From Selenomonas sp. (GTDB lineage: Bacteria > Bacillota > Negativicutes > Selenomonadales > Selenomonadaceae), in assembly GCA_015265235.1 (NCBI GenBank), contig JABZYJ010000027.1, forward strand, positions 1 through 17,353: 17,353 nt of DNA, read 5' to 3'. The notes under the pieces were generated by a model. It made no database searches and was not told where the DNA came from. It saw only the letters and a list, made by a program, of their open reading frames with translations. The first letter of the stretch is position 1. Each line of letters opens with the position of its first letter. The position numbers were made by a program, and so were the translations under genes. This document shows positions 8,067 to 15,747 of this stretch, one piece after another.

Positions 8067-10988
8067 ATGAAAATAGATGATGTGATTCACGGTTTTCGCC
8101 TGCTTCGCTCGGAGCGGATTGCAGAGGCAGAAGGAACGGCATTCACGTTTGTGCATGAGAAGACGGGGGCACAGCTATTCTTTTTGGAGACGGCAGACGA
8201 TAACAAGGTGTTTTCGATCAGCTTCCGCACGCCGCCCGTCGATGATACGGGGGTGGCGCATATCGTGGAGCACTCCGTGCTCTGCGGATCGCGCAAGTAT
8301 CCGCTGAAGGAGCCGTTCGTGGAGCTCGTGAAGGGATCGCTCAATACGTTCCTCAATGCGATGACGTTCCCTGATAAGACGATGTACCCCGTGGCAAGCC
8401 GCAATGACCGCGATTTTCAAAATCTGATGGATGTCTATCTGGATGCGGTGTTTTACCCAGCGATGCGTGAGAATCCGCAGGTGCTTATGCAGGAGGGGTG
8501 GCACTACGAGCTAGAGAATGCAGATGCACCGCTGACGTACAGCGGGGTGGTCTACAATGAGATGAAGGGCGCACTCTCTGCGCCGGATGATCTCCTCGGC
8601 AGCCGCATCATGGCGGCACTCTATCCCAATACGACATACGGCTATGAGTCGGGCGGCGATCCCGAGGCGATTCCCGCGCTGACGCAGGAGCAGTTCCTTG
8701 CGTTCCATGCGCGCTACTATCATCCGTCCAACAGTTATATCTATCTCTATGGTAATCTTGACATCGAGGAGAAGCTGGCGTATCTCGACCGTGCCTACCT
8801 TTCGCATTTTGACCGCATTCCCGTGCCGTCGCGTATTGATCGTCAGGCTGCATTCCCGGCGTGCGTCCGCAAGGATCTTTTCTATCCCATCGGCGCGGAG
8901 GAGCCACTCGCAGAGAATGCCTTTCTCTCGCTTAGCTGGGTGATCGGCGATACGTCGGACATGAAGCGCGTCATGGCACTGCAGATTCTCGATCACGCGC
9001 TGCTGCGGATGCAGGGCGCGCCGCTGCGGCAGGCACTCATCGATGCGGGGCTTGGCCGCGATGTGGATTCGAACTACGAGAGCGATATCCTTCAGCCGTT
9101 CTTCAGCATCGTGGTCAGCAAGTCGGAGACGGCGCGCGCGGAGGAGTTCGCACGGGTCGTGCGGGAGACGCTGACGCAGCTCGCGGACGGGGGACTCAAT
9201 CATCAGCTCGTACAGGCATCGCTCAATACGCTCGAGTTCCGCCTGCGTGAGTCGGACTTCGGCTCGTCACCCAAGGGGCTGATCTACGGGATTCGCCTGA
9301 TGAAGACGTGGCTCTACGGCAGTGCGCCCGAGGACTATCTGCGCTATGAGGATACCCTTGCTGCCCTCAAAAAGGGTCTTAAGGACGGCTACTTCGAGCA
9401 GCTGATCCGCGAGGCGTTCCTCGACAACCCGCACGCGGCTCTCGTGACGCTCGCGCCGAGCCGTACGCTCGGTGCGGAGCGGGCAGCTGCTCAGGCGGCG
9501 GAGCTGGCGGAGAAGAAGGCTGCGATGAGTGCGGACGAGGTCGCGGAGGTCATGCGCTCCTGTGCGGCACTGAAGGCGGCGCAGGAGGCTCCCGACACGG
9601 AGGAGGCACTGCGCTCAATCCCCATTCTTGCACGGTCGGACATTCGCAAGGATGCGGAGCGTCTGCCGCTCGAGGTGCGCGATCTTGCGGGGACGAAGGT
9701 GCTCTTTTCGGATCTCGAGACGAACGGCATTGTCTATCTGAATTTCTACTTTCCAATGGCGGCCGTTGCGCAGGAGGATCTGCCGTACGCATATCTGCTC
9801 GCAGAGATGTTCGGTGCGGTCGATACGGCGGAGCACAGCTATGCAGAGCTGGCGATGCTGCGCAGCCTCTATACGGGCGGCATCGGGGCGGACATTGTCG
9901 CCTATACGCGTGCGGGCGAGGCGGATTCGCTCATGCCGCGCTTCAAGCTGCGCGCGAAGGTGCTGCGTGAGAATCTGCCGCGTCTGTTTGAGCTCCTCAC
10001 GGAGATCATCGGCACGAGCGACTTCTCGGGCAGCAAGCGTATCCGCGAGCTGGTCGATGAGGAGAAGACGGGCATGGAGCTCTCGCTCCAGCGTGCGGCC
10101 AATCAGGTTGTCGCTTCACGCATTGCTGCCTATCTGACGCCGGCGGGCGCCTATGCGGAGGTCGGGGGGCTGCCGTTCCACGATTTCCTCTCTGCATTCA
10201 AGGAGAATTTTGACGCGGATCATGTGAAGATGCAGGCGGCATTTGCGCGCATCCTGCCGCAGATCTTTAACCGAAATGATCTGATCCTCGGTGTGACGGC
10301 ACCCGCCTCCATGTATGATGAGACGGCAGCGCAGCTCGCCGCGTTCCGGGACACGCTCTCTGCGGCTATGTTCCCGTCCGCGTCATATACGTGGAACATC
10401 CGCGCGCGCAACGAGGGCCTGACGACGCAGAGCCGCGTGCAGTACGTGGCAAAGGGGGCGAACTTCCTCAAGATGGGCTATCGCTACACGGGGACGATGC
10501 GCGTGCTCGAGACGCTGCTCCGCTACGACTATTTCTGGACACGCATCCGTGTGCAGGGCGGAGCCTACGGTGCGATGACGCAGTTCAACCGCAACGGTTT
10601 TATGGTGTTTTCCTCCTACCGTGATCCGAACCTCGCCGAGACGCTGGATGTGCTCGATGAGACGGCGGACTATGTGCGCACATTCGATGTGTCCGACCGA
10701 GAGATGGATAAGTTCATCATCGGTACGATGAGCGGTGTGGATGCGCCGATGACGCCGCAGATGAAGGGGGATATTGCCGCAACGTTCCATCTGCGCGGCA
10801 TCACACAGGAGGATCGCCAGCGTGCGCGTGATGAGATTCTCACGGCACAGCAGGCGGACATCCGCGCGCTTGCCCCCCTCATTGCGGATGCAATGCAGGC
10901 GAATGTGCGCTGTGTGCTCGGCGGCGAGGAGAAGATCCGCGAAAATACTGCCCTCTTTGATGCGGTGCGTCCTGCGCTGCGGATGTGA
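8067..10988 (+). CDS. M16C family zinc metallopeptidase (presequence protease/insulinase superfamily)
   Basis: A 973-residue peptidase of the M16C type, to which mitochondrial and chloroplast PreP and bacterial homologues belong. These clamp-shaped enzymes degrade peptides, normally in the cytosol in Firmicutes. The inverted zinc motif HIVEH is at residues 65-69 (His65, catalytic Glu68, His69), and the distal zinc-binding glutamate fits Glu165 in NEMKGAL. The rest matches the four-domain architecture with M16C-associated helical region, including a C-terminal half of the same fold without its own zinc motif. No signal peptide is visible. ATG 8067 is nine bases after AAGGAGG; an upstream in-frame ATG at 8034 lies in the -10 box. 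It stands alone between its own promoter and the dapA promoter. Confidence 0.93.
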   Translation: MKIDDVIHGFRLLRSERIAEAEGTAFTFVHEKTGAQLFFLETADDNKVFSISFRTPPVDDTGVAHIVEHSVLCGSRKYPLKEPFVELVKGSLNTFLNAMTFPDKTMYPVASRNDRDFQNLMDVYLDAVFYPAMRENPQVLMQEGWHYELENADAPLTYSGVVYNEMKGALSAPDDLLGSRIMAALYPNTTYGYESGGDPEAIPALTQEQFLAFHARYYHPSNSYIYLYGNLDIEEKLAYLDRAYLSHFDRIPVPSRIDRQAAFPACVRKDLFYPIGAEEPLAENAFLSLSWVIGDTSDMKRVMALQILDHALLRMQGAPLRQALIDAGLGRDVDSNYESDILQPFFSIVVSKSETARAEEFARVVRETLTQLADGGLNHQLVQASLNTLEFRLRESDFGSSPKGLIYGIRLMKTWLYGSAPEDYLRYEDTLAALKKGLKDGYFEQLIREAFLDNPHAALVTLAPSRTLGAERAAAQAAELAEKKAAMSADEVAEVMRSCAALKAAQEAPDTEEALRSIPILARSDIRKDAERLPLEVRDLAGTKVLFSDLETNGIVYLNFYFPMAAVAQEDLPYAYLLAEMFGAVDTAEHSYAELAMLRSLYTGGIGADIVAYTRAGEADSLMPRFKLRAKVLRENLPRLFELLTEIIGTSDFSGSKRIRELVDEEKTGMELSLQRAANQVVASRIAAYLTPAGAYAEVGGLPFHDFLSAFKENFDADHVKMQAAFARILPQIFNRNDLILGVTAPASMYDETAAQLAAFRDTLSAAMFPSASYTWNIRARNEGLTTQSRVQYVAKGANFLKMGYRYTGTMRVLETLLRYDYFWTRIRVQGGAYGAMTQFNRNGFMVFSSYRDPNLAETLDVLDETADYVRTFDVSDREMDKFIIGTMSGVDAPMTPQMKGDIAATFHLRGITQEDRQRARDEILTAQQADIRALAPLIADAMQANVRCVLGGEEKIRENTALFDAVRPALRM

Positions 10989-11004
10989 CAGATCAACAAA
11001 GTTT

Positions 11005-11033
11005 TTGACTTTTCGCGCGGTACGTGGGATAAT
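11005..11033 (+). promoter_or_regulatory. Promoter of dapA
   Basis: TTGACT (11005-11010), a 17-base spacer and GATAAT (11028-11033) with an upstream TGG extended -10 element. It lies in the 76-base gap between the protease stop and dapA. The leader is too short for a lysine riboswitch, and no terminator hairpin for the preceding gene is visible. Confidence 0.75.
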
Positions 11034-11064
11034 GATGAAAGAATAAATAAAGGGGGAGCTTGCC

Positions 11065-11952
11065 ATGAAAAAAGAGATTTTTCGCGGTGCGGGCGTTGCC
11101 ATTATTACGCCGTTTACGGAGACCGGGGTAAACTACAACGAGCTCGGACGTATCATTGAGGATCAGATTGCGGGCGGGACGGATGCCATCGTCATCACGG
11201 GGACGACGGGCGAATCTGCGACGATGACGGATGCAGAGCACCGTGAGGCAATCCGCTATACCGTGGAGAAGGTGGGCGGCCGCATTCCCGTTGTTGCAGG
11301 CACGGGCTCGAATGAGACGTCCTACGCGATCGAGCTGTCGCAGTATGCCGAAAAGGTCGGTGCAGATGCGCTCCTCCTCGTCACGCCGTACTACAACAAA
11401 TGCACGCAGAATGGCCTCGTTGCCCACTATACGAAGATCGCGGACAGCGTCGGCATTCCGGCGATTCTCTACAATGTGCCGTCGCGTACGGGGGTCGGCA
11501 TCAAGACGGAGACGTATGCAAAGCTTTCGCAGCATCCACACATCGTTGGTGTGAAGGAGGCGAGCGGCGATCTCTCGGCGATCCTGCGTTTGCGCGCAGC
11601 GACAGGCGATGATTTTGCGGTCTACTCCGGCAATGATGACCAGATTGTACCGATTCTGTCGCTTGGCGGTTCGGGTGTGATCTCCGTGCTCTCGAATGTT
11701 GCGCCGCGCGTGGCACACGATATATGTCAGCATTATTTTGACGGCGATGTGCGCACGGCGGCAAAGATGCAGATCGACTATACCGATCTCATCGATGCGC
11801 TCTTTTGCGAGGTCAACCCCATCCCCGTCAAGACGGCGATGCGCCGCCTCGGCTACGATGCGGGACCGCTGCGCATGCCGCTCTCGGAGATGGAGCCGGC
11901 GCATGCGGAACAGCTCGATGCGGCACTGCGTAAGCATGGCCTGCTGAAGTGA
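11065..11952 (+). CDS. dapA: 4-hydroxy-tetrahydrodipicolinate synthase
   Basis: DapA condenses pyruvate with aspartate semialdehyde, the first committed step to diaminopimelate and lysine. The 295-residue class I aldolase shows every expected element: GTTGES (46-51, Thr47/Thr48 active site), TPYYNK, YNVPSRTG (Tyr136 and Arg141) and the Schiff-base lysine Lys164 in GVKEASGD. The usual NKPTQ motif reads NKCTQ here, a mild difference. ATG 11065 follows GGGGGAG with good spacing. It has its own promoter and an intrinsic terminator 12 bases after the stop. No other lysine or DAP gene is in the window. Confidence 0.96.
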   Translation: MKKEIFRGAGVAIITPFTETGVNYNELGRIIEDQIAGGTDAIVITGTTGESATMTDAEHREAIRYTVEKVGGRIPVVAGTGSNETSYAIELSQYAEKVGADALLLVTPYYNKCTQNGLVAHYTKIADSVGIPAILYNVPSRTGVGIKTETYAKLSQHPHIVGVKEASGDLSAILRLRAATGDDFAVYSGNDDQIVPILSLGGSGVISVLSNVAPRVAHDICQHYFDGDVRTAAKMQIDYTDLIDALFCEVNPIPVKTAMRRLGYDAGPLRMPLSEMEPAHAEQLDAALRKHGLLK

Positions 11953-11963
11953 CACCATCTCTC

Positions 11964-12011
11964 GCTCTCCTGCCGCATGGACTGTGTCCCGCGTGCAGGG
12001 GGGCGTTTTTT
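11964..12011 (+). terminator. Intrinsic terminator after dapA, directly upstream of the fol operon Shine-Dalgarno
   Basis: GCTCTCCTGC (11964-11973) pairs with GCAGGGGGGC (11995-12004), ten pairs including two G-T. It is extended inward by CGC/GCG after a single bulged T at 11994, with a 14-base loop. A G and six Ts (12006-12011) follow. It lies 12 bases after the dapA stop and only five bases before the Shine-Dalgarno (12017-12022) of the next gene, so it could also work as an attenuator for that operon. Confidence 0.8.
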
Positions 12012-12027
12012 GACATGGAGGGATGGG

Positions 12028-13026
12028 ATGAATGTCTTAGAGGCGCGGCTTGCTGTGCAGGATGTGCTCATCCTTGATGGGGCACTGGCAACGGAGCTGG
12101 AGGCGCGCGGCTTCTCCGTAGATGATCCGCTCTGGTCGGCAAAGGCGCTCTTTGAACGTTCCGACCTCGTGCGTGAGATTCATCTGGATTATCTGCGTGC
12201 GGGTGCAGATGTCCTGACAAGCGCAAGCTATCAGGCGACCATCGCCGGTTTTATGCGGCGCGGCTTTACTGCGGAGGAGGCAGCAGAGCTGCTGCGCCGC
12301 TCCGTGCGGCTGGCGCAGGAGGCGCGCGATCTCCATCGGGCAGAGTGCGGCGGAGATGCCGCTGTGCCGCTCGTGGCGGCGTCCGTCGGACCGTACGGAG
12401 CGTATCTTGCCGACGGATCGGAGTATCGCGGCGACTATGACGTGGATGAGGAGGCACTCACAGCGTTTCACGCACCGCGACTGCGGATTCTCGCCTCCGC
12501 AGCACCCGATCTTCTCGCCTGTGAGACGCTGCCGTGCCTCTCTGAGGCATGTGCCATCGTCCGCGCACTGCGCGCGGAGGGGATCCGCATCCCCGCGTAT
12601 TTCTCGTTCTCCTGTCGGGACGGTGCGCACATCAGTGACGGGACGGAGATCGCGGCATGTGCGCGCGTGCTCGATGCTGTGCCCGAGGCAGTGGCCATCG
12701 GTGTAAACTGCACAGCACCGAAGTATGTGAGTGATTTGATCCACACGATACGACAGGAGACCAATAAGCCCATCGTCGTCTATCCGAACTCCGGAGAGTA
12801 TTATGATGCAGCGACACAGATGTGGCGCGGGACGGTGGAGGCTTTTGGCACACGGTCGCGGGAATACGCAGCGGCGGGGGCGCGCATCATTGGCGGCTGT
12901 TGTCGAACGACACCGCGCGATACGGCGGCGATTGCGGCGTGGGTAAAGGGCGGCAGGAAATGGGGGGACGGAGATGGAGACAGAGCACACGGCGGATCTT
13001 CCGCGCGCTGCACGAGCGATGCGTGA
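12028..13026 (+). CDS. mmuM: Homocysteine S-methyltransferase (MmuM type)
   Basis: A 332-residue zinc-dependent homocysteine methyltransferase. The family makes methionine by methylating homocysteine, with S-methylmethionine as donor in MmuM. Motifs are the opening LDGALATELEARG (17-29), LTSASYQATI, the family ACETLPCLSEA, and the three zinc-binding cysteines Cys228 (GVNCTAP) and Cys291/Cys292 (GGCCRTTP). ATG 12028 is five bases after GGAGGG; an in-frame ATG at 11977 is inside the terminator loop. After about residue 308 the tail is low-complexity, Gly/Asp/Ser-rich, and coincides with the folE ribosome-binding region and start (53-base overlap), so it is probably dispensable. Placement at the head of a folate operon links methionine and one-carbon metabolism; the methyl donor is not certain. 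Confidence 0.85.
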   Translation: MNVLEARLAVQDVLILDGALATELEARGFSVDDPLWSAKALFERSDLVREIHLDYLRAGADVLTSASYQATIAGFMRRGFTAEEAAELLRRSVRLAQEARDLHRAECGGDAAVPLVAASVGPYGAYLADGSEYRGDYDVDEEALTAFHAPRLRILASAAPDLLACETLPCLSEACAIVRALRAEGIRIPAYFSFSCRDGAHISDGTEIAACARVLDAVPEAVAIGVNCTAPKYVSDLIHTIRQETNKPIVVYPNSGEYYDAATQMWRGTVEAFGTRSREYAAAGARIIGGCCRTTPRDTAAIAAWVKGGRKWGDGDGDRAHGGSSARCTSDA

Positions 13027-13594
13027 ATTTCTCACGGCACTCGGCGTCGACATTGCAGCGCAGGGGATGGAGGAGACGCCGCAGCGTGTTGCACAGCTCT
13101 ATGCAGAGCTCTTTGCGGGACAGCATGAAGATACTGCAGCACTTTGGGCGGATGTCCTGACGGAGGAGACAGACGGTCTCGTTGCCGTACGTGTCATTCC
13201 TTTTTATTCGATGTGCGAGCATCATTTGCTGCCATTCTTCGGAACAGCGAACATTGTCTACCAGCCTCATGCGGGCCGCGTGGCGGGCTTTGGCGTATTT
13301 GCCAGGCTGGTCGCGTCGATGGCACGCCGTCCCCAGCTGCAGGAGCGGTTGACGGCTGATATCGCGCGTGAGGTCGAGCGCGGACTCGGGGCGGAGGGCG
13401 TGCTTGTCGTTCTCGATGCACAGCAGCTCTGTATGATGATGCGCGGCGCACGTGCACACGGTGCACAGACAACGACGTCGGCGTCCTGCGGCATATTTCA
13501 CACGGATGCAGCGTCACGGATGCAGGCATGGACGATGCTCGGGATGGAGAGAGGAGTGCACGATGACGGCGAATCGACATTATCGCTTTTCTGA
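12974..13594 (+). CDS. folE: GTP cyclohydrolase I, divergent active site
   Basis: FolE converts GTP to dihydroneopterin triphosphate, the first step of folate synthesis. The 206-residue protein aligns over its length: ETPQRVAQLYAELFAG, SMCEHH (zinc ligands Cys81 and His84, plus His83), RPQLQERLT (Gln-Glu pair), and LCMMMRG (zinc ligand Cys153, conserved Arg157). Three positions differ from the family: GLSK reads G105-F-G-V108, losing the Ser135 and Lys136 of the E. coli enzyme, and the His179 position is Gln151. Zinc site and fold look intact, so activity may be altered rather than lost. ATG 12974 lies within the end of the preceding gene, with a G-rich stretch upstream; folP starts 32 bases before its stop. 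The family assignment is firm, the normal reaction is not. Confidence 0.85.
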   Translation: METEHTADLPRAARAMREFLTALGVDIAAQGMEETPQRVAQLYAELFAGQHEDTAALWADVLTEETDGLVAVRVIPFYSMCEHHLLPFFGTANIVYQPHAGRVAGFGVFARLVASMARRPQLQERLTADIAREVERGLGAEGVLVVLDAQQLCMMMRGARAHGAQTTTSASCGIFHTDAASRMQAWTMLGMERGVHDDGESTLSLF

Positions 13595-14411
13595 CGGGAA
13601 GGAGCTGACCATTGGCGAGCGGACGCTTGTTATGGGGATTCTGAACGTGACGCCGGATTCCTTTTCTGACGGCGGCAAGTGGAACACGCGCGACGATGCG
13701 CTCCGCCACATGGAGGAGATGGTGCGGGACGGTGCAGACATCATCGATGTGGGGGCGGAGTCCAGCCGTCCTGGCTTCGTGCCGATGAGCGCGGCGGAGG
13801 AGACGGATCGGCTGCTGCCGTTCCTCGAAGCCGTTTTGCCCGCATGCCCTGTGCCCGTCTCTGTGGATACGTTCAAGGCGGAGACGGCACGCGCGGCACT
13901 GCGCGCGGGTGCGCATCTCCTGAACGATATATGGGGGCTTCAGTATGCTGAGGAGCCGGGGGCGATGGCTCGTGTGGCGGCGGAGATGAATGCACCCGTC
14001 GTCGTGATGCACAATCAGAATGGAACGACATACAAGGGGGACATCATCGGCGCAATGCGGGATTTTTTCGCACGTTCCTTTGCAGCGGCGGATGCGGCAG
14101 GACTGGCCCGGGAAAGGCTCATCCTCGACCCCGGCATCGGATTTGGCAAGACGGCCGAGCAGAATATGCATGTTCTTCGGCGCATGGACGAGCTCATCTC
14201 CTATGATGGGATAGACTATCCCATGCTGCTCGGTGCGAGCCGTAAGAGCTTTATCGGGGCAGCACTCGGGCTGCCCGTCACGGAGCGCATGGAGGCGACG
14301 GGGGCGGCGTGCGTCCTTGGGATATTGCACGGCGCATCCATTGTGCGCGTGCATGATGTGAAGCCGATTGCGCGGATGTGCCGTATGACGGATGCGATAT
14401 TGGGGGCGTAG
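13563..14411 (+). CDS. folP: Dihydropteroate synthase
   Basis: FolP joins p-aminobenzoate to 6-hydroxymethyl-dihydropterin diphosphate; it is the sulfonamide target. The 282-residue TIM-barrel protein shows MGILNVTPDSFSDGG (24-38), DVGAESSRPG (62-71, usually GESTRPG, so a Ser stands for the loop-2 Thr), SVDTFKAETARAAL, NDIWGLQ, LDPGIGFGKT (188-197), LGASRKSFIG (223-232) and the terminal IVRVHDV. All pterin- and diphosphate-binding elements are present. ATG 13563 is six to seven bases after AGAGGAG and overlaps folE by 32 bases; a longer in-frame ATG at 13452 would only add residues antagonistic to the folE frame. folB follows after one base. Confidence 0.95.
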   Translation: MTANRHYRFSDGKELTIGERTLVMGILNVTPDSFSDGGKWNTRDDALRHMEEMVRDGADIIDVGAESSRPGFVPMSAAEETDRLLPFLEAVLPACPVPVSVDTFKAETARAALRAGAHLLNDIWGLQYAEEPGAMARVAAEMNAPVVVMHNQNGTTYKGDIIGAMRDFFARSFAAADAAGLARERLILDPGIGFGKTAEQNMHVLRRMDELISYDGIDYPMLLGASRKSFIGAALGLPVTERMEATGAACVLGILHGASIVRVHDVKPIARMCRMTDAILGA

Positions 14412-14412
14412 C

Positions 14413-14775
14413 ATGGATCGTATTTTTTTGCACGGTATGCGCTTTATGGCGTGTCATGGTGCCCTCCCTCATGAGCGGGAAGTGCCGCAGGCATTCGAGG
14501 CGGATGTGGAGCTGGGGCTTGATCTGCGTGAGGCAGGGGAGACGGACGATCTTCGGAACACCGTGAACTACGCTGAGGTCTATGAGCTGATACGTCATGT
14601 GATCGAGGGAGCGCCAAAGGCGTTGATTGAGGCTCTCGCGGAGGAGGCTGCGGCGCAGATTCTTGCGACATTCCCCTGTATCCGTTCCGTTACGCTCACC
14701 GTACATAAACCTGCCGCTCCGATCGCAGGCATCTTTGCGGATGTCGGCGTCTCTATCACGCGGGACAGGGGATAG
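14413..14775 (+). CDS. folB: Dihydroneopterin aldolase
   Basis: FolB cleaves dihydroneopterin to 6-hydroxymethyl-dihydropterin and glycolaldehyde. The 120-residue protein is canonical: LHGMRFMACHGALPHE with catalytic-site Glu21, QAFEADVELGLDL, NTVNYAEVYELI (Tyr53), LIEALAEE (Glu73) and VHKPAAPI with the catalytic Lys99. ATG 14413 follows the folP stop by one base, with a G-rich site (GGGGGCG) upstream; an in-frame ATG at 14392 lies inside folP. The next gene begins two bases after the stop. Confidence 0.95.
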   Translation: MDRIFLHGMRFMACHGALPHEREVPQAFEADVELGLDLREAGETDDLRNTVNYAEVYELIRHVIEGAPKALIEALAEEAAAQILATFPCIRSVTLTVHKPAAPIAGIFADVGVSITRDRG

Positions 14776-14777
14776 TG

Positions 14778-15746
14778 ATGGTACGGACAGCGTATATCGG
14801 GCTTGGGGCAAATCTTGGCGAACGCGGTGAGACGATGCGCGCGGCACTGCGGCGGCTGTCGGAACTGGATGGCATTCGTGTGGAGCGCGTCTCTGCATTT
14901 TATGAGACGCCGCCGTGGGGAAAGACGGATCAGCCGTCTTTTTTGAATGCCGCCGCGTGCATCACGTTTGACCGTACGCCCGAGGAGCTCCTCGCGGCGA
15001 TGCAGTGCATCGAACGGGAACTCGGACGCGTGCGGCATGAGCATTGGGGCGCACGTACGATAGATCTCGATCTGCTCCATGTGGACGGCGTCACGTCTGC
15101 ACAGGAGCAACTGACTCTGCCGCATCCCTACCTGACGGAGCGCGCCTTTGTGCTCGTTCCGCTGGCGGAGATTGCGCCGACGCTCTGTGTTGATGGGAGA
15201 ATGGTTTCTGCATGGCGGGAGGAAGTGGATGCGTCGGGGATTGTGCGTGCCCCCGAAGTATCTGCTCCGTATCCGCTCGAACTCATCGCGGCAGTGGATG
15301 GTGCGGGCGGTATCGGTCGGGCGGGGCATCTGCTCACCGACTGCCCCGAGGATATGGCACATTTTCGCCGTACGACAATGGACGGCATCGTCGTCATGGG
15401 ACGGCGTACGATGGAGAGCCTGCCGGGGAGGCATCCACTCGTGGGGCGTACGAATGTCGTCCTCTCGCGAACCGTGCAGGAGTTGGATGGCTTCTATACA
15501 GTGCCCGACAGCTCGGCATTGTGGCGTCTTCTGGGGCAGCTGACAGCGGAGGAGGAGCGTCCGATCTTCGTGATCGGCGGCGCAGAATGCTACCACCTCC
15601 TTTTGCCGTATGTATGGCGGGCGTATGTGACACGCCTTTCGGGCAGCTATGATGCAGATGTCTTTTTCCCTTCGTTGGATGGATTTTCCATGACGAGCAG
15701 CCGCGCAGGAGAAGACTGTATATTTGAAGTTTACGAGAGAGTTTAG
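14778..15746 (+). CDS. folK: Fused HPPK (FolK) and dihydrofolate reductase (FolA)
   Basis: One uninterrupted 322-residue frame carries two folate enzymes. Residues 1-160 are 6-hydroxymethyl-dihydropterin pyrophosphokinase: YIGLGANLGERGE, YETPPWGKTDQPSFLNAA, HWGARTIDLDLL with the magnesium-binding Asp96 and Asp98, and PHPYLTERAFVLVPLAEI. Residues 167-322 are dihydrofolate reductase: LIAAVDGAGGIG, PEDMAHFRRTT with substrate-binding Asp192, VVMGRRTMESLP, TNVVLSR and the NADPH-binding VIGGAE (265-270). In the Met20 loop the conserved Trp is Thr187 (LLTDCPED). ATG 14778 is six bases after AGGGG. No stop or shift separates the halves and the linker is only a few residues. Both enzymes act in the same pathway, HPPK before and DHFR after dihydropteroate synthase. 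Confidence 0.9.
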   Translation: MVRTAYIGLGANLGERGETMRAALRRLSELDGIRVERVSAFYETPPWGKTDQPSFLNAAACITFDRTPEELLAAMQCIERELGRVRHEHWGARTIDLDLLHVDGVTSAQEQLTLPHPYLTERAFVLVPLAEIAPTLCVDGRMVSAWREEVDASGIVRAPEVSAPYPLELIAAVDGAGGIGRAGHLLTDCPEDMAHFRRTTMDGIVVMGRRTMESLPGRHPLVGRTNVVLSRTVQELDGFYTVPDSSALWRLLGQLTAEEERPIFVIGGAECYHLLLPYVWRAYVTRLSGSYDADVFFPSLDGFSMTSSRAGEDCIFEVYERV

Positions 15747-15747
15747 C

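Noticed and set aside
10989..11064. Lysine riboswitch upstream of dapA
   Set aside because: The gap is 76 bases, much shorter than a lysine riboswitch, and it is mostly filled by the promoter and ribosome-binding site.
11953..12027. Tetrahydrofolate or SAM riboswitch before the folate operon
   Set aside because: The 75-base gap is taken up by the terminator hairpin and Shine-Dalgarno; no recognisable riboswitch core is visible.
13194..14414. Long minus-strand open frame opposite folE and folP
   Set aside because: Antisense shadow with His/Arg/Pro-rich composition, no ribosome-binding site, and it contradicts two well-supported genes.
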